This document shows, one piece after another, positions 19,764 to 30,542 of a stretch of DNA of 64,000 nt. The translations under genes were made by a program, and so were the position numbers. Position 1 is the first letter of the stretch; the number at the start of each line of letters is the position of its first letter. The stretch spans positions 35,500 through 99,499 of the forward strand of contig QCGW01000003.1 of assembly GCA_003279775.1 (NCBI GenBank), read 5' to 3'. The notes under the pieces are model-generated. The model was given only the letters and a program-made list of their open reading frames with translations. It was not told the DNA's origin and did not search any database. Source of the stretch: Pelagibacteraceae bacterium AG-390-A23 (GTDB lineage: Bacteria > Pseudomonadota > Alphaproteobacteria > Pelagibacterales > Pelagibacteraceae).

Positions 19764-20681
19764 CTATCTTTTATATGAATTGTTTGATTTTGTTTTTAAA
19801 AGTATCCCAACTTCTTCACCAAGTTCTTTAAATTCATTCAAATTACCAACTTTTTTTTCATAAAACCTTTGTTTGCCATCTAAAGAAAAAAGTTCAGCCT
19901 CCACTATAATCTTGTCTCCATCAACCACCGAATGAGCTCCAATTGCTGTTTCACAATCTCCATCTAAAACTTTTAAAATATTTCTCTCAAGGTGAGCTCT
20001 TTTGTGTGTTTCCTCATGATTAATTTTGTTTAAAATAGAAATTGTCTCGTCATCATTCTCCCTGCACTGAAGAGCGATTACACCTTGTCCTGCACTAGGA
20101 ATTATTTCTTCAGCAGGAAAAATTTCAGAGATTTCATTTTCAAACTTTAAAAATTTGATGCCAGCATAAGATAATATAATTGCATCATACATTCCTTCAT
20201 TTAATTTTCTAATTCTAGTGTCCACATTTCCTCTTATTAATTTGCAGTTTAAATCTTGTCTAATTTTTTTTATTTGAAATTCTCTTCTGTATGATGAGGT
20301 TCCAACAATTGACTTTACATCTAAGTCTTTAAGTTTCTTTTTATCCTTTGTAATTAAAATTTCCCTAGGATCATTTCTTTCAAGAAAAGAATCAGTCCTT
20401 AATCCTTCTGTCTCATTAGCGGGCATATCTTTCAGTGCATGAACTGCAATATCAATATTTTTAAACTGAAGTTCTTTTTCAATATTGCTAGAAAACAAAC
20501 CTTTACCACCAACCTCTGATAATCTTATATTCTGCACCTCGTCTCCTTTAGTTGTAATTGATTTAATTAAAATATCATCATTACCAAGATTAGTATTTTC
20601 AATAATCTTATCTTTGGCTTTTTGGGCATAAAGTAAGGCAAGCTTACTACCTCTAGATCCAATTATTATTTTTTTACTCAT
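19764..20681 (-). CDS. hemC: Hydroxymethylbilane synthase
   Basis: IIGSRGSKLALLYAQ, VHALKDMP, IIPSAGQGVIALQCR, LDGDCETAIGAH. Confidence 0.97.
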   Translation of the reverse strand: MSKKIIIGSRGSKLALLYAQKAKDKIIENTNLGNDDILIKSITTKGDEVQNIRLSEVGGKGLFSSNIEKELQFKNIDIAVHALKDMPANETEGLRTDSFLERNDPREILITKDKKKLKDLDVKSIVGTSSYRREFQIKKIRQDLNCKLIRGNVDTRIRKLNEGMYDAIILSYAGIKFLKFENEISEIFPAEEIIPSAGQGVIALQCRENDDETISILNKINHEETHKRAHLERNILKVLDGDCETAIGAHSVVDGDKIIVEAELFSLDGKQRFYEKKVGNLNEFKELGEEVGILLKTKSNNSYKR

Positions 20682-20735
20682 AAAAATTTATTTCTTACTT
20701 GTATTAAGATTGTACAATTATTAAAAACTATTTGA

Positions 20736-21809
20736 ATGAGCAAAAAACCCTTAATTCTTGGAATAGAATCTAGTTGTGATGAAACAGCAGCTTCTTTAAT
20801 AACTGAAAATGAGGAAGGTTTCCCAGTAGTTTTATCGAACATTGTTTCTAGTCAAGTGGAGGTTCACAGGGAGTTTGGTGGTGTAGTTCCTGAACTAGCG
20901 GCTCGTTCACACATTGAAAAAATTGATTGGATTGTCAAAAAAGCTATTGATGAAAGTGGAAGAAAAATTGAAGAAATAGATGCAGTTGCTTCTACTGCCG
21001 GACCTGGATTAATTGTTTGTCTATCGGTTGGATTAAGTTTTGGTAAAGCTTTAGCAATAGCAATGAATAAACCTTTTATTGCTATCAATCATTTAGAGGG
21101 ACATGCCTTAAGTCCAAAACTAAATACAAATTTAAATTATCCATATTTACTTCTTTTAATTTCAGGTGGGCACTCACAATATTTAAGTGTACAGAATCTT
21201 GGTAAATATAAAAGATTGGGAACAACTATTGATGACGCTTTAGGTGAAGCGTTTGATAAAACGGCAAAACTTTTAGGAATAGAATTTCCAGGAGGGCCTC
21301 AAATAGAAATTTTAGCTAAAAAAGGTGATCCAGAAAAATATGATTTACCAAAACCAATTTTAAGCAAAGGAGGATGCAATCTTTCTTTTGCAGGTCTAAA
21401 AACTGCAGTGTTGAAGATAAGCAAGACAATTAAATCAGAACAAGATAAATATGATCTTGCAGCATCTTTTCAAAAAACAATTGAGGAAATTTTATATAAA
21501 AAAACAAAGATTGCCTTTACTGAATTTGAAAAAATAAATGAATTAAATGAAAAAATTTTCGTTGTTGCTGGAGGGGTCGCAGCAAATAAAAAAATTAGGT
21601 CAATGTTAATTAATCTATGTGAAGAAAATAATTATAAAAGTATTTTTCCACCTATAGAGTTTTGTGGAGATAATGCAGCAATGATTGCAATGGTAGGTTT
21701 AGAAAAATTTAAAATAAATCAATTTAATGATTTAGATTATCCAGCAAAACCTAGATGGCCGTTAGATGAGAATGCGGCTTTTCTTAAAGGTGCTGGTGTA
21801 AAAATTTAA
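20736..21809 (+). CDS. tsaD: tRNA N6-threonylcarbamoyladenosine transferase TsaD
   Basis: LGIESSCDETAASL, HLEGHALSPKL, LLISGGHSQYL, GDNAAMIAMVGL. Confidence 0.98.
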   Translation: MSKKPLILGIESSCDETAASLITENEEGFPVVLSNIVSSQVEVHREFGGVVPELAARSHIEKIDWIVKKAIDESGRKIEEIDAVASTAGPGLIVCLSVGLSFGKALAIAMNKPFIAINHLEGHALSPKLNTNLNYPYLLLLISGGHSQYLSVQNLGKYKRLGTTIDDALGEAFDKTAKLLGIEFPGGPQIEILAKKGDPEKYDLPKPILSKGGCNLSFAGLKTAVLKISKTIKSEQDKYDLAASFQKTIEEILYKKTKIAFTEFEKINELNEKIFVVAGGVAANKKIRSMLINLCEENNYKSIFPPIEFCGDNAAMIAMVGLEKFKINQFNDLDYPAKPRWPLDENAAFLKGAGVKI

Positions 21810-21813
21810 TTTT

Positions 21814-22356
21814 CTATCTAAACTTTGGACCTGAAAACCAAATAGCCAATGTGTGCCGCCTACCTGATAGTATTTTATTTACTTTATGATTTATAAATGA
21901 AGGAAATATAATAGCACTACCGGGTGTATTAAATTCATTACAAATTATTTCATTTGCTCTAAATAAAAATAATTCACCACCTTCATATTTTTCTTCTGAC
22001 AAATTTAATAGAGCTGTTAATTTTATATCACTTACAGGATCTCTTGGAACAGCATCTATATGCCAACTATATTCTGTGCCTACTTCATATGAATTGTAAT
22101 TCAATTTCTTGAGAGATGTAAGGGGATGAAGGTCAAAACCAAAATAATTATTATTAGCCATCATACAAAAATCAACAAATGGGTAAATATATTTTTGAAT
22201 TTTGCCTAAATAAACAAACTTAACATCTGCTGTTTTTTTAGAATTGGCAGCAAAATCATCTTTTCCCTCAACAAAATTTGATTTAATTTGATTATTTATT
22301 TCTTTAATTTGGTTTTGATCAAATATATTCATTGATGAATAATTAGCTGCTCTCAT
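21814..22356 (-). CDS. 2OG-Fe(II) oxygenase (prolyl-4-hydroxylase/PiuC-like)
   Basis: YSWHIDAVPRD (HxD), YEGGELFLF, GSAIIFPSFINHKVNKILSGRRHTLAIWFSGP. Confidence 0.88.
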   Translation of the reverse strand: MRAANYSSMNIFDQNQIKEINNQIKSNFVEGKDDFAANSKKTADVKFVYLGKIQKYIYPFVDFCMMANNNYFGFDLHPLTSLKKLNYNSYEVGTEYSWHIDAVPRDPVSDIKLTALLNLSEEKYEGGELFLFRANEIICNEFNTPGSAIIFPSFINHKVNKILSGRRHTLAIWFSGPKFR

Positions 22357-22446
22357 AATAATAACGTATCAATTATTTTCTTTCTTACAATAAGTAATTT
22401 AATAAAAACTTTAAACTTATTTATTAATTAAATATAAGAAAAGAAA

Positions 22447-22860
22447 ATGAAATATTGGTTAATTAAATCTGAACCAGATGTTTGGTCAATTGACCATCAA
22501 AAAAAAGCTGGAATCAAAGGTGCACCTTGGGATGGTGTCAGAAATTACCAAGCTGCAAAGAATTTAAAGAATATGAGGAAAGGAGATCTTTGTTTTTTTT
22601 ATCATTCAAACATAGGAAAAGAGATAGTTGGAATAGTAAAAGTTATTAAAGAATCATATATAGATAAAACAGACAAAACAGGGAAATTTGTTGCCGTTAC
22701 TGTTCAATTTAAGTCTAAATTTTCAAAGCCTATAACGCTCGAAAGTATTAAAAAAAATAAGGAATTAAGCCATTTAGCTCTGATAAAGCAAAGTAGGCTT
22801 TCTGTAATGCCTGTTGATTATAAAAGCTGGAAAATTATAAATAACATGAGTAAAATTTAA
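22447..22860 (+). CDS. EVE domain-containing protein
   Basis: MKYWLIKSEPDVWSIDHQ...GAPWDGVRNYQAAKNLKNMRKGDLCFFYHSN. Confidence 0.95.
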   Translation: MKYWLIKSEPDVWSIDHQKKAGIKGAPWDGVRNYQAAKNLKNMRKGDLCFFYHSNIGKEIVGIVKVIKESYIDKTDKTGKFVAVTVQFKSKFSKPITLESIKKNKELSHLALIKQSRLSVMPVDYKSWKIINNMSKI

Positions 22861-22875
22861 AAAAAAAATTGTCCT

Positions 22876-24972
22876 ATGCCAAAAAAAAAGAAGAAGAAAA
22901 GCAAGGTAAGAAAAAAAAAGTCTAAAGTTAGAAAAAAAACCTCAAAAAAGGTGAAGAGAAGATCTAAAGTTAGAAAAAAGTCTTCTAAAAAACCAAAAAA
23001 AAGAATTAAAGCAAAAAAGGAAAACGGAAATACACCTCCTGAAGTTGTTATTAAAACAAAACCAGAATGGGTTAAAAGTAGCTTAGCAAATAAAAGTAAA
23101 TACCAACAAAAATATTCTCAATCTATAAAAAGCAATGACGAATTTTGGAGGAAAGAGGGAAAAAGAATTACTTGGATAAAACCATATAAAAAAATTAAAG
23201 ACGTAAAATACAGTACAAAAGAAGTAAAAATTAAATGGTTTGAAGATGGCACTTTAAATGCTTCTGCAAATTGCATTGATAGACATTTAAAGGATAAAAA
23301 AGATAAAACTGCTATTATTTGGGTTGGAGATGATCCAAAAGATAGTCAAAAAATTTCTTATAAACAACTTCATCAAAAAGTTTCTAAAGCAGCAAATGGA
23401 CTAAAAAAATTAGGAATTAAAAAAGGTGACCGTGTAACAATTTATTTAACTATGATACCAGAGTTAGCGATTTTAATGCTGGCCTGTGTGAGAATTGGTG
23501 CGGTTCATTCGATTATTTTTGGAGGTTTTTCAGCAGACTCTATCTCTGGAAGAGTGAATGATTGCGAATCTGAATATATAATCACTGCTGATGAAGGAGT
23601 GCGGGGTGGAAAAACTATACCGCTGAAATATACAGTTGATGAAGCTCTAATGAGTTGTCCAAATGTTAAGAAATGTATTGTTGTTAAACGAACAGGTAAT
23701 TATATCAACTGGGATCAAAATAGAGATGTTTGGTATCATGATTTAATTAAAGATGTTCCTAATCATTGTGAACCTGAAGAAATGAATGCTGAGGATCCAT
23801 TGTTTATATTATATACTTCGGGTTCAACAGGCAAACCTAAAGGAGTTCTTCATACTACTGGTGGTTATATGGTCTATGCCTCAATGACACATCAATATAT
23901 TTTTAACTACAAACCAAAAGATGTTTATTGGTGTACTGCTGATATTGGTTGGGTAACTGGACACAGTTATATAATTTATGGACCACTTTCGAATGGTGCA
24001 ACAACTATAATGTTTGAAGGAATTCCAAATTATCCTGATAGTTCAAGATGGTGGCAAATAGTTGATAAATATAAAGTAAATACTTTTTATACAGCACCAA
24101 CTGCAATTAGAGCTTTGATGCGTGAAGGTGATAAACCAGTTAAAAAAACCTCTAGAAAATCACTTAAACTTTTAGGAACGGTGGGAGAACCAATAAATCC
24201 AGAAGCTTGGATGTGGTATTATAAAACCGTAGGTAATTCTAAATGCCCAATTGTCGATACTTGGTGGCAAACAGAAACTGGGGGCATAATGATTGCTCCT
24301 CAAACGGGTGCTATTCCTCTCAAACCTGGATCTGCAACAAAACCTTTCTATGGAATTAAGCCAGTATTAGTTGATAAAAATGGAAAAGAAATTAAAGGAG
24401 CTGGTGAAGGAAGGTTATGTATAGGTCAATCTTGGCCTGGACAAATGAGAACTGTTTATGGTGATCATCAAAGATTTATTGATACATATTTTTCTCAATT
24501 TAATGGAAAATACTTCACAGGCGATGGATGCAGGAGAGATAAAGATGGATATTACTGGATCACTGGTAGAGTTGATGATGTAATTATTGTTTCAGGGCAC
24601 AACCTAGGAACTGCTGAAATTGAAAGTGCATTTGTTGCTCATCCAAAAGTAGCTGAAGCAGCTGTAGTTGGTTACCCTCACGATATAAAAGGCAATGGTT
24701 TATATTGTTATGTAACATTAAATGCGGGAGAAACCGAAACGGGTGAACTTGAAAGAGATCTAAAACTTTGGGTTAGAAAACAAATCGGACCTTTGGCAAC
24801 TCCAGATCTAATTCATTTTACTCCAGGTCTTCCTAAAACAAGATCAGGAAAAATAATGAGAAGAATTCTAAGAAAGATTGCTGCCAATGAACATGGTCAA
24901 TTAGGAGATACAACTACTCTGGCAGATCCAAGTGTAGTTGATAGTTTGGTTGAAAATAGAAAAAATATTTAA
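22876..24972 (+). CDS. acs: Acetyl-CoA synthetase with lysine/arginine-rich N-terminal extension
   Basis: [66 protein letters not shown]. Confidence 0.97.
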   Translation: MPKKKKKKSKVRKKKSKVRKKTSKKVKRRSKVRKKSSKKPKKRIKAKKENGNTPPEVVIKTKPEWVKSSLANKSKYQQKYSQSIKSNDEFWRKEGKRITWIKPYKKIKDVKYSTKEVKIKWFEDGTLNASANCIDRHLKDKKDKTAIIWVGDDPKDSQKISYKQLHQKVSKAANGLKKLGIKKGDRVTIYLTMIPELAILMLACVRIGAVHSIIFGGFSADSISGRVNDCESEYIITADEGVRGGKTIPLKYTVDEALMSCPNVKKCIVVKRTGNYINWDQNRDVWYHDLIKDVPNHCEPEEMNAEDPLFILYTSGSTGKPKGVLHTTGGYMVYASMTHQYIFNYKPKDVYWCTADIGWVTGHSYIIYGPLSNGATTIMFEGIPNYPDSSRWWQIVDKYKVNTFYTAPTAIRALMREGDKPVKKTSRKSLKLLGTVGEPINPEAWMWYYKTVGNSKCPIVDTWWQTETGGIMIAPQTGAIPLKPGSATKPFYGIKPVLVDKNGKEIKGAGEGRLCIGQSWPGQMRTVYGDHQRFIDTYFSQFNGKYFTGDGCRRDKDGYYWITGRVDDVIIVSGHNLGTAEIESAFVAHPKVAEAAVVGYPHDIKGNGLYCYVTLNAGETETGELERDLKLWVRKQIGPLATPDLIHFTPGLPKTRSGKIMRRILRKIAANEHGQLGDTTTLADPSVVDSLVENRKNI
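22921..23004 (+). repeat. Two 42-nt in-frame imperfect tandem repeats encoding [14 protein letters not shown] / [14 protein letters not shown]
   Basis: Both units begin tctaaagttagaaaaaa, at 22921 and 22963. Confidence 0.8.
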
Positions 24973-25613
24973 AACTGAATTAAATCTTTAAACTCTTGTT
25001 TAACAACATCCCATTTTAAAATCATCGAATTTAAAACAATCTTTCGATCTAAAGTTTTTAATTCATCTGCAATCGGAGCCCATTTATATAAAGAGAGTGC
25101 ACTAGGATTAAAAGGTAAGTCCTGATAATAAACATCCCAATTTATTTTATCCAATCTTTCATCAAAACTTTTCCTAGCTTCATCAATAATATTTAATGGC
25201 ATCTTATTAGAAATTTCATCATCCAAAATTTTATTGAAAATTTCGTTAGCTTTATGAATATCCTGATAATTAAAATTAACTTTCAAATAGGAAAAAGTAA
25301 AAAAAGTTAAATCTTGTAATGCAACTGAGTAAATATTCCATTTGGCAAGATTTACTGATGACATAAATTCATCATTATCAAAATGAAGAACGTATCTTGT
25401 TCCCATTCTAGTTTTTAGATAATTATATAAAGTAACTTGAGTGGCCCATGCAGATTTAGTTTGAATAAACTGTTCTAATTCATCTAAAGTTTTTATTTTT
25501 TTCTTTGGAATAAACGCCTTAAACATGGCGAATAAATATGTTTTAAAATCCTCAAGTTTAATGTCTCTCCAAGTTAATTTATATTTTCCCATGTAAATTT
25601 GTAAGTGCGCCAA
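24969..25613 (-). CDS. Conserved-looking hypothetical protein
   Basis: 214 aa intact ORF, tail-to-tail with acs; no family recognised. Confidence 0.65.
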   Translation of the reverse strand: MAHLQIYMGKYKLTWRDIKLEDFKTYLFAMFKAFIPKKKIKTLDELEQFIQTKSAWATQVTLYNYLKTRMGTRYVLHFDNDEFMSSVNLAKWNIYSVALQDLTFFTFSYLKVNFNYQDIHKANEIFNKILDDEISNKMPLNIIDEARKSFDERLDKINWDVYYQDLPFNPSALSLYKWAPIADELKTLDRKIVLNSMILKWDVVKQEFKDLIQF

Positions 25614-25727
25614 TTATATCTTAAAAAAGTAAGTAAATAAGTACCTAATATGATCAATTTTTAGGGTTTTCAAAGCTCTCATAATGGTTATGGTTTTACC
25701 CAGTTATAACTAAAAAGAGAGGTATAA

Positions 25728-25988
25728 ATGTCAAATCAACAAAAACACTGGGAAAAAACCAGGTCATTGTTATTTATAACATTGGCAATTTGGTTTGTTT
25801 TCTCAATTGGCATCTTTCTCTTTGGAGCTGAAATGAACGAGGTCACAGGACCTTTCGGTTATCCATGGACATATTGGTTTACATGTCAGGGATCTCTTGG
25901 TGCTTTCGTAATCCTAATTTTCTGGTTTGCGAACAGACAAGAAAAAATCGATGAAGAGTTCGGCTTTAGCGAAAGAGAGGACGAATAA
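25728..25988 (+). CDS. DUF4212 domain-containing symporter small subunit
   Basis: HWEKTRSLLFITLAIWFVFSIGIFLFG...PFGYPWTYWFTCQGSLGAFVILIFWFANRQEKIDEEFG. Confidence 0.92.
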   Translation: MSNQQKHWEKTRSLLFITLAIWFVFSIGIFLFGAEMNEVTGPFGYPWTYWFTCQGSLGAFVILIFWFANRQEKIDEEFGFSEREDE

Positions 25989-27799
25989 TGAAAGGTAATT
26001 TCATAGATAATTTGCCTAAAGTTTATGGAATCTATACTGGAGGATTTATAGGTTTCATAATCATCATGGCAATTGCTGAACAGATGGGTATGACAGCTAA
26101 AGCAATCGGTATTGCTTTCGTTGCATTTACTGTATTCATCTATGCATTAATCGGTTGGCTATCAAGAACAGCCCAAGCAGATGCATATTACGTAGCTGGT
26201 AGGCAAGTACCAACAGTCTTCAACGGAATGGCGACTGCAGCAGACTGGATGTCTGGTGCTTCATTCGTTGCAATGGCGGGTGGTATTTACTTTAAAGGTT
26301 ACGGCTATATGGCACTACTTGTAGGTTGGACTGGTGGTTACGTGCTTGTTGCATCTTTATTAGCACCATACTTAAGAAAATTTGGCTGTTATACAGTTCC
26401 AGATTTTATAGGTACTAGATACGGTGGTAATTTAGCTAGATTTAGCGCAGTGGTAGTTTTAACTGTTGCTTCATTTACTTATGTGACTGCACAAATTAAC
26501 GCTACAGGTACTATTGCATCTGTTGCACTTGATATCCCATTCCAATACGCAGTTTATGTTGGATTAATAAGTATCTTATTATGTTCAATGTTAGGTGGTA
26601 TGAGAGGGGTGACTTGGACACAGGTTGCACAATACATTGTACTAATTATAGCTTACCTACTTCCAGTATTCTGGATCAGTAACAAAATGGGTGCAGGTTT
26701 CTTCCCTCATTTTATGTTAGCTGACGAGGTAGCTAGAATTGGTGAATTAGAACAACAGTTCGGTTTTGTTAAAAACGCGGCTGCTGATCTAAAATCAGTA
26801 CCTAAAGGCTTAGCAGGAATAACTAAAGCTCACTCTGCAGTGAACGCTACACCTTGGGCATTTATTTCATTAGCATTAGCGATGATGATGGGAACAGCGT
26901 CATTGCCTCACGTGATGATGAGATACTTTACTACTCCAAGTGTAAAAGCAGCTAGAAAATCAGTAGGTTGGTCATTATTCTTTATCTTCCTACTTTATTC
27001 TTCTGCTCCAATGTTAGCTACATTATCTAAGTTATCATTGATCGACCCGAATTTACCAACTGGTATTATCGGTAAGACATTTGCAGAAGTGGAAGCGATA
27101 GATTGGTACCAAAACTGGAACCAAGCAAACCTAATGTTTATCAGCGACTTTAACGGAAATGGAACTCTTGAATTAAATGAGTTCTTCATGGGTGGTAAAG
27201 CCGTTGTGTTAGCAACACCAGAGATAGCTGGATTACCTTACGTAATTTCAGGTCTAGTTGCTGCAGGAGGTATGGCAGCTGCCATGTCTACTGCCGATGG
27301 TTTGATTCTAGCGATTGCAAACGCTATATCACATGATGTTTACTATAAGATCATTGATCCAAAAGCGGAAACTGCAAAACGACTACTTGTTGCAAGGGTA
27401 TTACTTGTAATAATTGGTTTTGCTGGAGCAACTATTGCAGCAATGGAGATTCAAGGAATCTTAGGTTCGGTTATCTGGGCTTTTGATTTTGCGATGTCTG
27501 GATTGTTCTTCCCACTTGTACTTGGTGTATGGTGGAAGAGAGCTAATAGACAAGGTGCGATTGCTGGTATGCTAGGTGGTCTAATCGCCGGTGCATGGTA
27601 CTTAGTTTGGGTACGAACTGGTGGAAGTGGATTCCTAGGAATTACACAGTTAACATTTGGTATCTTCGGATCAGCTGTTAGTTTAGTTTTAATGGTAGTA
27701 GTTAGTTTAATGACTGCAGAACCAGATAAAGCTACTCAAAAAATGGTTGATGATGTACGTGTACCGAGTGGTAAAACAATTCTTGGTAAATCACACTAA
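25988..27799 (+). CDS. Sodium:solute symporter (acetate-permease-like, VC_2705-type)
   Basis: DAYYVAGRQVPTVFNGMATAADWMSGASFVAMAGGIY, GLVAAGGMAAAMSTADGLILAIANAISHDVYYK; paired with DUF4212. Confidence 0.94.
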   Translation: MKGNFIDNLPKVYGIYTGGFIGFIIIMAIAEQMGMTAKAIGIAFVAFTVFIYALIGWLSRTAQADAYYVAGRQVPTVFNGMATAADWMSGASFVAMAGGIYFKGYGYMALLVGWTGGYVLVASLLAPYLRKFGCYTVPDFIGTRYGGNLARFSAVVVLTVASFTYVTAQINATGTIASVALDIPFQYAVYVGLISILLCSMLGGMRGVTWTQVAQYIVLIIAYLLPVFWISNKMGAGFFPHFMLADEVARIGELEQQFGFVKNAAADLKSVPKGLAGITKAHSAVNATPWAFISLALAMMMGTASLPHVMMRYFTTPSVKAARKSVGWSLFFIFLLYSSAPMLATLSKLSLIDPNLPTGIIGKTFAEVEAIDWYQNWNQANLMFISDFNGNGTLELNEFFMGGKAVVLATPEIAGLPYVISGLVAAGGMAAAMSTADGLILAIANAISHDVYYKIIDPKAETAKRLLVARVLLVIIGFAGATIAAMEIQGILGSVIWAFDFAMSGLFFPLVLGVWWKRANRQGAIAGMLGGLIAGAWYLVWVRTGGSGFLGITQLTFGIFGSAVSLVLMVVVSLMTAEPDKATQKMVDDVRVPSGKTILGKSH

Positions 27800-27809
27800 A
27801 TAATCTTTT

Positions 27810-27836
27810 AAAGGGGCGATTAATTTCGCCCCTTTT
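27810..27836 (+). terminator. Rho-independent terminator after the symporter operon
   Basis: aaaggggcga-ttaatt-tcgccccttt then tattt; 10-bp perfect stem rich in G-C. Confidence 0.9.
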
Positions 27837-27867
27837 ATTTCATAACATTTTCCAATATAAATTTTAA

Positions 27868-28218
27868 ATGTCAGCAAACTTCCATCCTTTAATTTATTTT
27901 ATCGATTATTTGCTTGGGATCATTATGTGGACTCTTATTGGAAGAGTAGCGATGAATATTTTTCAAAAAGAAGACTCGCAGTTTTTTTTCATGAGAGTGT
28001 TCGTAAAATATACAAATCCATTAATTAAGTTATTTAAACCAATAACACCCTCATTTATTATTGGGCCATTGGTGCCATTGTATGTTGCTTGGTTTTTCTA
28101 CATGATTAGATTTTATTTAATGCCTTGGATCTTAGGCTATTCAGTCATGGGAATGTTGTCATTTCCGTTGGAGAGTGAAATTTCTAGACAAATTTATCAA
28201 TTTTTTAATTCATTTTAA
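27868..28218 (+). CDS. YggT-like small membrane protein
   Basis: FIDYLLGIIMWTLIGRVAMNIF...NPLIKLFKPITPSFIIGPLVPLYVAWFFYMIRFYLMP. Confidence 0.65.
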   Translation: MSANFHPLIYFIDYLLGIIMWTLIGRVAMNIFQKEDSQFFFMRVFVKYTNPLIKLFKPITPSFIIGPLVPLYVAWFFYMIRFYLMPWILGYSVMGMLSFPLESEISRQIYQFFNSF

Positions 28219-28252
28219 TTTTTAAAATTGATACTAGTTAATCTAGTAATCA

Positions 28253-28912
28253 ATGAAAAATATACAAATCTCACCATCAATACTATCGGCTGATTTTAGT
28301 CAGTTAGGGTCAGAAATAAAAAGACTTGAAGCAGGTGGGGCTGATATGATTCATGTAGATGTAATGGATGGTCATTTTGTTCCTAATTTAACAATAGGAC
28401 CACCAGTAATTAAAGCTCTTAGAAAGCATTGTTCATTAAAATTTGATGTACATTTGATGATATCACCAGTGCATAAATATATAGATGCTTATGCTGATGC
28501 AGGAGCAGATATTATTACTATTCATCCTGAGGCAACCGATAATTTAGAAAATTCAATTAAAAAAATAAAAGAAAAAAATAAAAAAGTTGGAGTTTCGCTT
28601 AATCCTGAATCTAAAATTGATTTAGTATTAGATTTATTAGATCAAATAGATTTAGTCCTAATTATGAGTGTAAATCCTGGATTTGGAGGGCAAAAATTTA
28701 TGCCAGAAGTTTTAGATAAAATTAAAGAATTAAAAAAAATAAGAGAGCAAAAGAAGTTAGATTTTGACATAGAAATTGATGGTGGAATCAATTTTGATAA
28801 CTGCAAAAGTGCAATTGATGCCGGCGCTAACATTCTTGTATCTGGTACTACGGTATTCAAAAGTAATGATGGAGATATAAAAAAAAATATTAATTTATTA
28901 AAATTAAAATAA
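28253..28912 (+). CDS. rpe: Ribulose-phosphate 3-epimerase
   Basis: SPSILSADFSQLGSEIKRLEAGGADMIHVDVMDGHFVPNLTIGPPV, VNPGFGGQKF. Confidence 0.98.
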   Translation: MKNIQISPSILSADFSQLGSEIKRLEAGGADMIHVDVMDGHFVPNLTIGPPVIKALRKHCSLKFDVHLMISPVHKYIDAYADAGADIITIHPEATDNLENSIKKIKEKNKKVGVSLNPESKIDLVLDLLDQIDLVLIMSVNPGFGGQKFMPEVLDKIKELKKIREQKKLDFDIEIDGGINFDNCKSAIDAGANILVSGTTVFKSNDGDIKKNINLLKLK

Positions 28913-28916
28913 GTTA

Positions 28917-30542
28917 ATGATTAACACAAATTCCTTAGGCATTTTAGGTCAATTTTATTTTAATGTAAGAGATAGCTTTAAATCAATTTATCAAAATTCA
29001 AGTTTTTACGAAAAAAAAATATCAAAAACTTTTGAAAATAGTTTTGAATACAAACCTAGTCCTCACTTACTTTCATCTATAATTAAATATCAAAATAAAA
29101 AATATAAAATTGAAGATTTTGCTATTGAGTCAATTTGGCAAAATAATTTAAATCCTAAAGATTACGAAAAATTAAATAATTTTTTTTGGTTTTTCAGCTT
29201 AGATTTAAAATCTTCAAAAAAAACTACACAAACTATCATTAAAAATTGGATTTCAAATAACAATAAATTTCAAAAAAAAAGCTGGGAGTTTGATTTGACA
29301 GCAAAAAGAATTATTTCATGGTTATCAAATCATCAACTTACTTACGAGGACAGCGACCAAGCATACAGATCTACTTTTGATCATATGATTCAAAAACAAA
29401 CTAATCATTTATTAAATGAAATCAAAAACTCAAAAGAAGTAGAAAATAAGTTGATTGGGTGCGCAGCAATAATTTTAACTGGATTAGCTTACAAAAATGA
29501 AAAGCAATATCTTTTAAATGGATTGAATTTATTAAAAAATATTATTAAATCCTCAATTGATAATCAAGGCTTTCCAAAATCAAGAAATATTCGACAACTT
29601 ATATTTTATTTAAAATATTTTATAATTATTAGGGAGTGGTTTAAAGAATCTCAAAGTTTAATTCCTGAATATATTGATGAGACCATTTATTATTTAGGAT
29701 CAAGTTATGCTTTTGTTTGGCAAAATATAAAGCAAGATATTTTTTTTAATGGTAATTTTTCCTCTGAAAATAAAGAATTTGATCAATATTTAAAAAGGTT
29801 TGGTTATACTTTCAAAAACCAAATTAATGAACTTGGTGGATATGCAATTCTTAAAAATAAAAAAATAATTCTCGCTGCTGATATAGGTTCTAGTCCTAAT
29901 AAAACTTTTTCCAACGACTATCAGGCCGGAGCTTTATCATTTGAAATTTTTTCAAATGATAAAAGATTAATTTCAAATGCTGGATATTACTCAGATAGAA
30001 ATAATAAATTTAATAAATTATCAAGAAGCACATCTCTTCATTGTGCTTTAACAATTGAGGATTATTCTTCTTGTAATTTTGTTAAGCATCAACAAAATTT
30101 GATTACTGATAAAGGACTAAAAATATCAAAAAAAAATGTAGTTTTTGAAAATAATTATTGGAAAATATCAGGTACACATGATGGATATTTAAATAAATTT
30201 GGAACCATTTATGAGAGAGAAATTGAGTTCTACCCAGAACAAATGAAATTTATTGGCTATGATAGGTTATTTAGAAAAAATTCAAATAAAGAAATTAAAT
30301 TTGATATTAGATTTCACCTAGAGCCAAACTCAAAAGTGATGAAAACACAAGATAACAAATCTATACTAATTGAATTAGATGATGAAGGTTGGAAATTTAG
30401 TTGTGATAACTTTGAAATTGATATTGATAATGGTTTATATTTCGGTAATAAAAATTCATATAAAGAAAACCAAAATATTTTTATCTCAGGTATAAATAAT
30501 AAAAAAGAACAGATAATAAAGTGGGAGATAAGTAAAATATAA
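28917..30542 (+). CDS. Heparinase II/III family protein
   Basis: WEFDLTAKRIISWLSN, GFPKSRNIRQLIFYLKY, SRSTSLHCALTIEDYSS, heparinase-like C-terminal beta domain. Confidence 0.85.
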   Translation: MINTNSLGILGQFYFNVRDSFKSIYQNSSFYEKKISKTFENSFEYKPSPHLLSSIIKYQNKKYKIEDFAIESIWQNNLNPKDYEKLNNFFWFFSLDLKSSKKTTQTIIKNWISNNNKFQKKSWEFDLTAKRIISWLSNHQLTYEDSDQAYRSTFDHMIQKQTNHLLNEIKNSKEVENKLIGCAAIILTGLAYKNEKQYLLNGLNLLKNIIKSSIDNQGFPKSRNIRQLIFYLKYFIIIREWFKESQSLIPEYIDETIYYLGSSYAFVWQNIKQDIFFNGNFSSENKEFDQYLKRFGYTFKNQINELGGYAILKNKKIILAADIGSSPNKTFSNDYQAGALSFEIFSNDKRLISNAGYYSDRNNKFNKLSRSTSLHCALTIEDYSSCNFVKHQQNLITDKGLKISKKNVVFENNYWKISGTHDGYLNKFGTIYEREIEFYPEQMKFIGYDRLFRKNSNKEIKFDIRFHLEPNSKVMKTQDNKSILIELDDEGWKFSCDNFEIDIDNGLYFGNKNSYKENQNIFISGINNKKEQIIKWEISKI

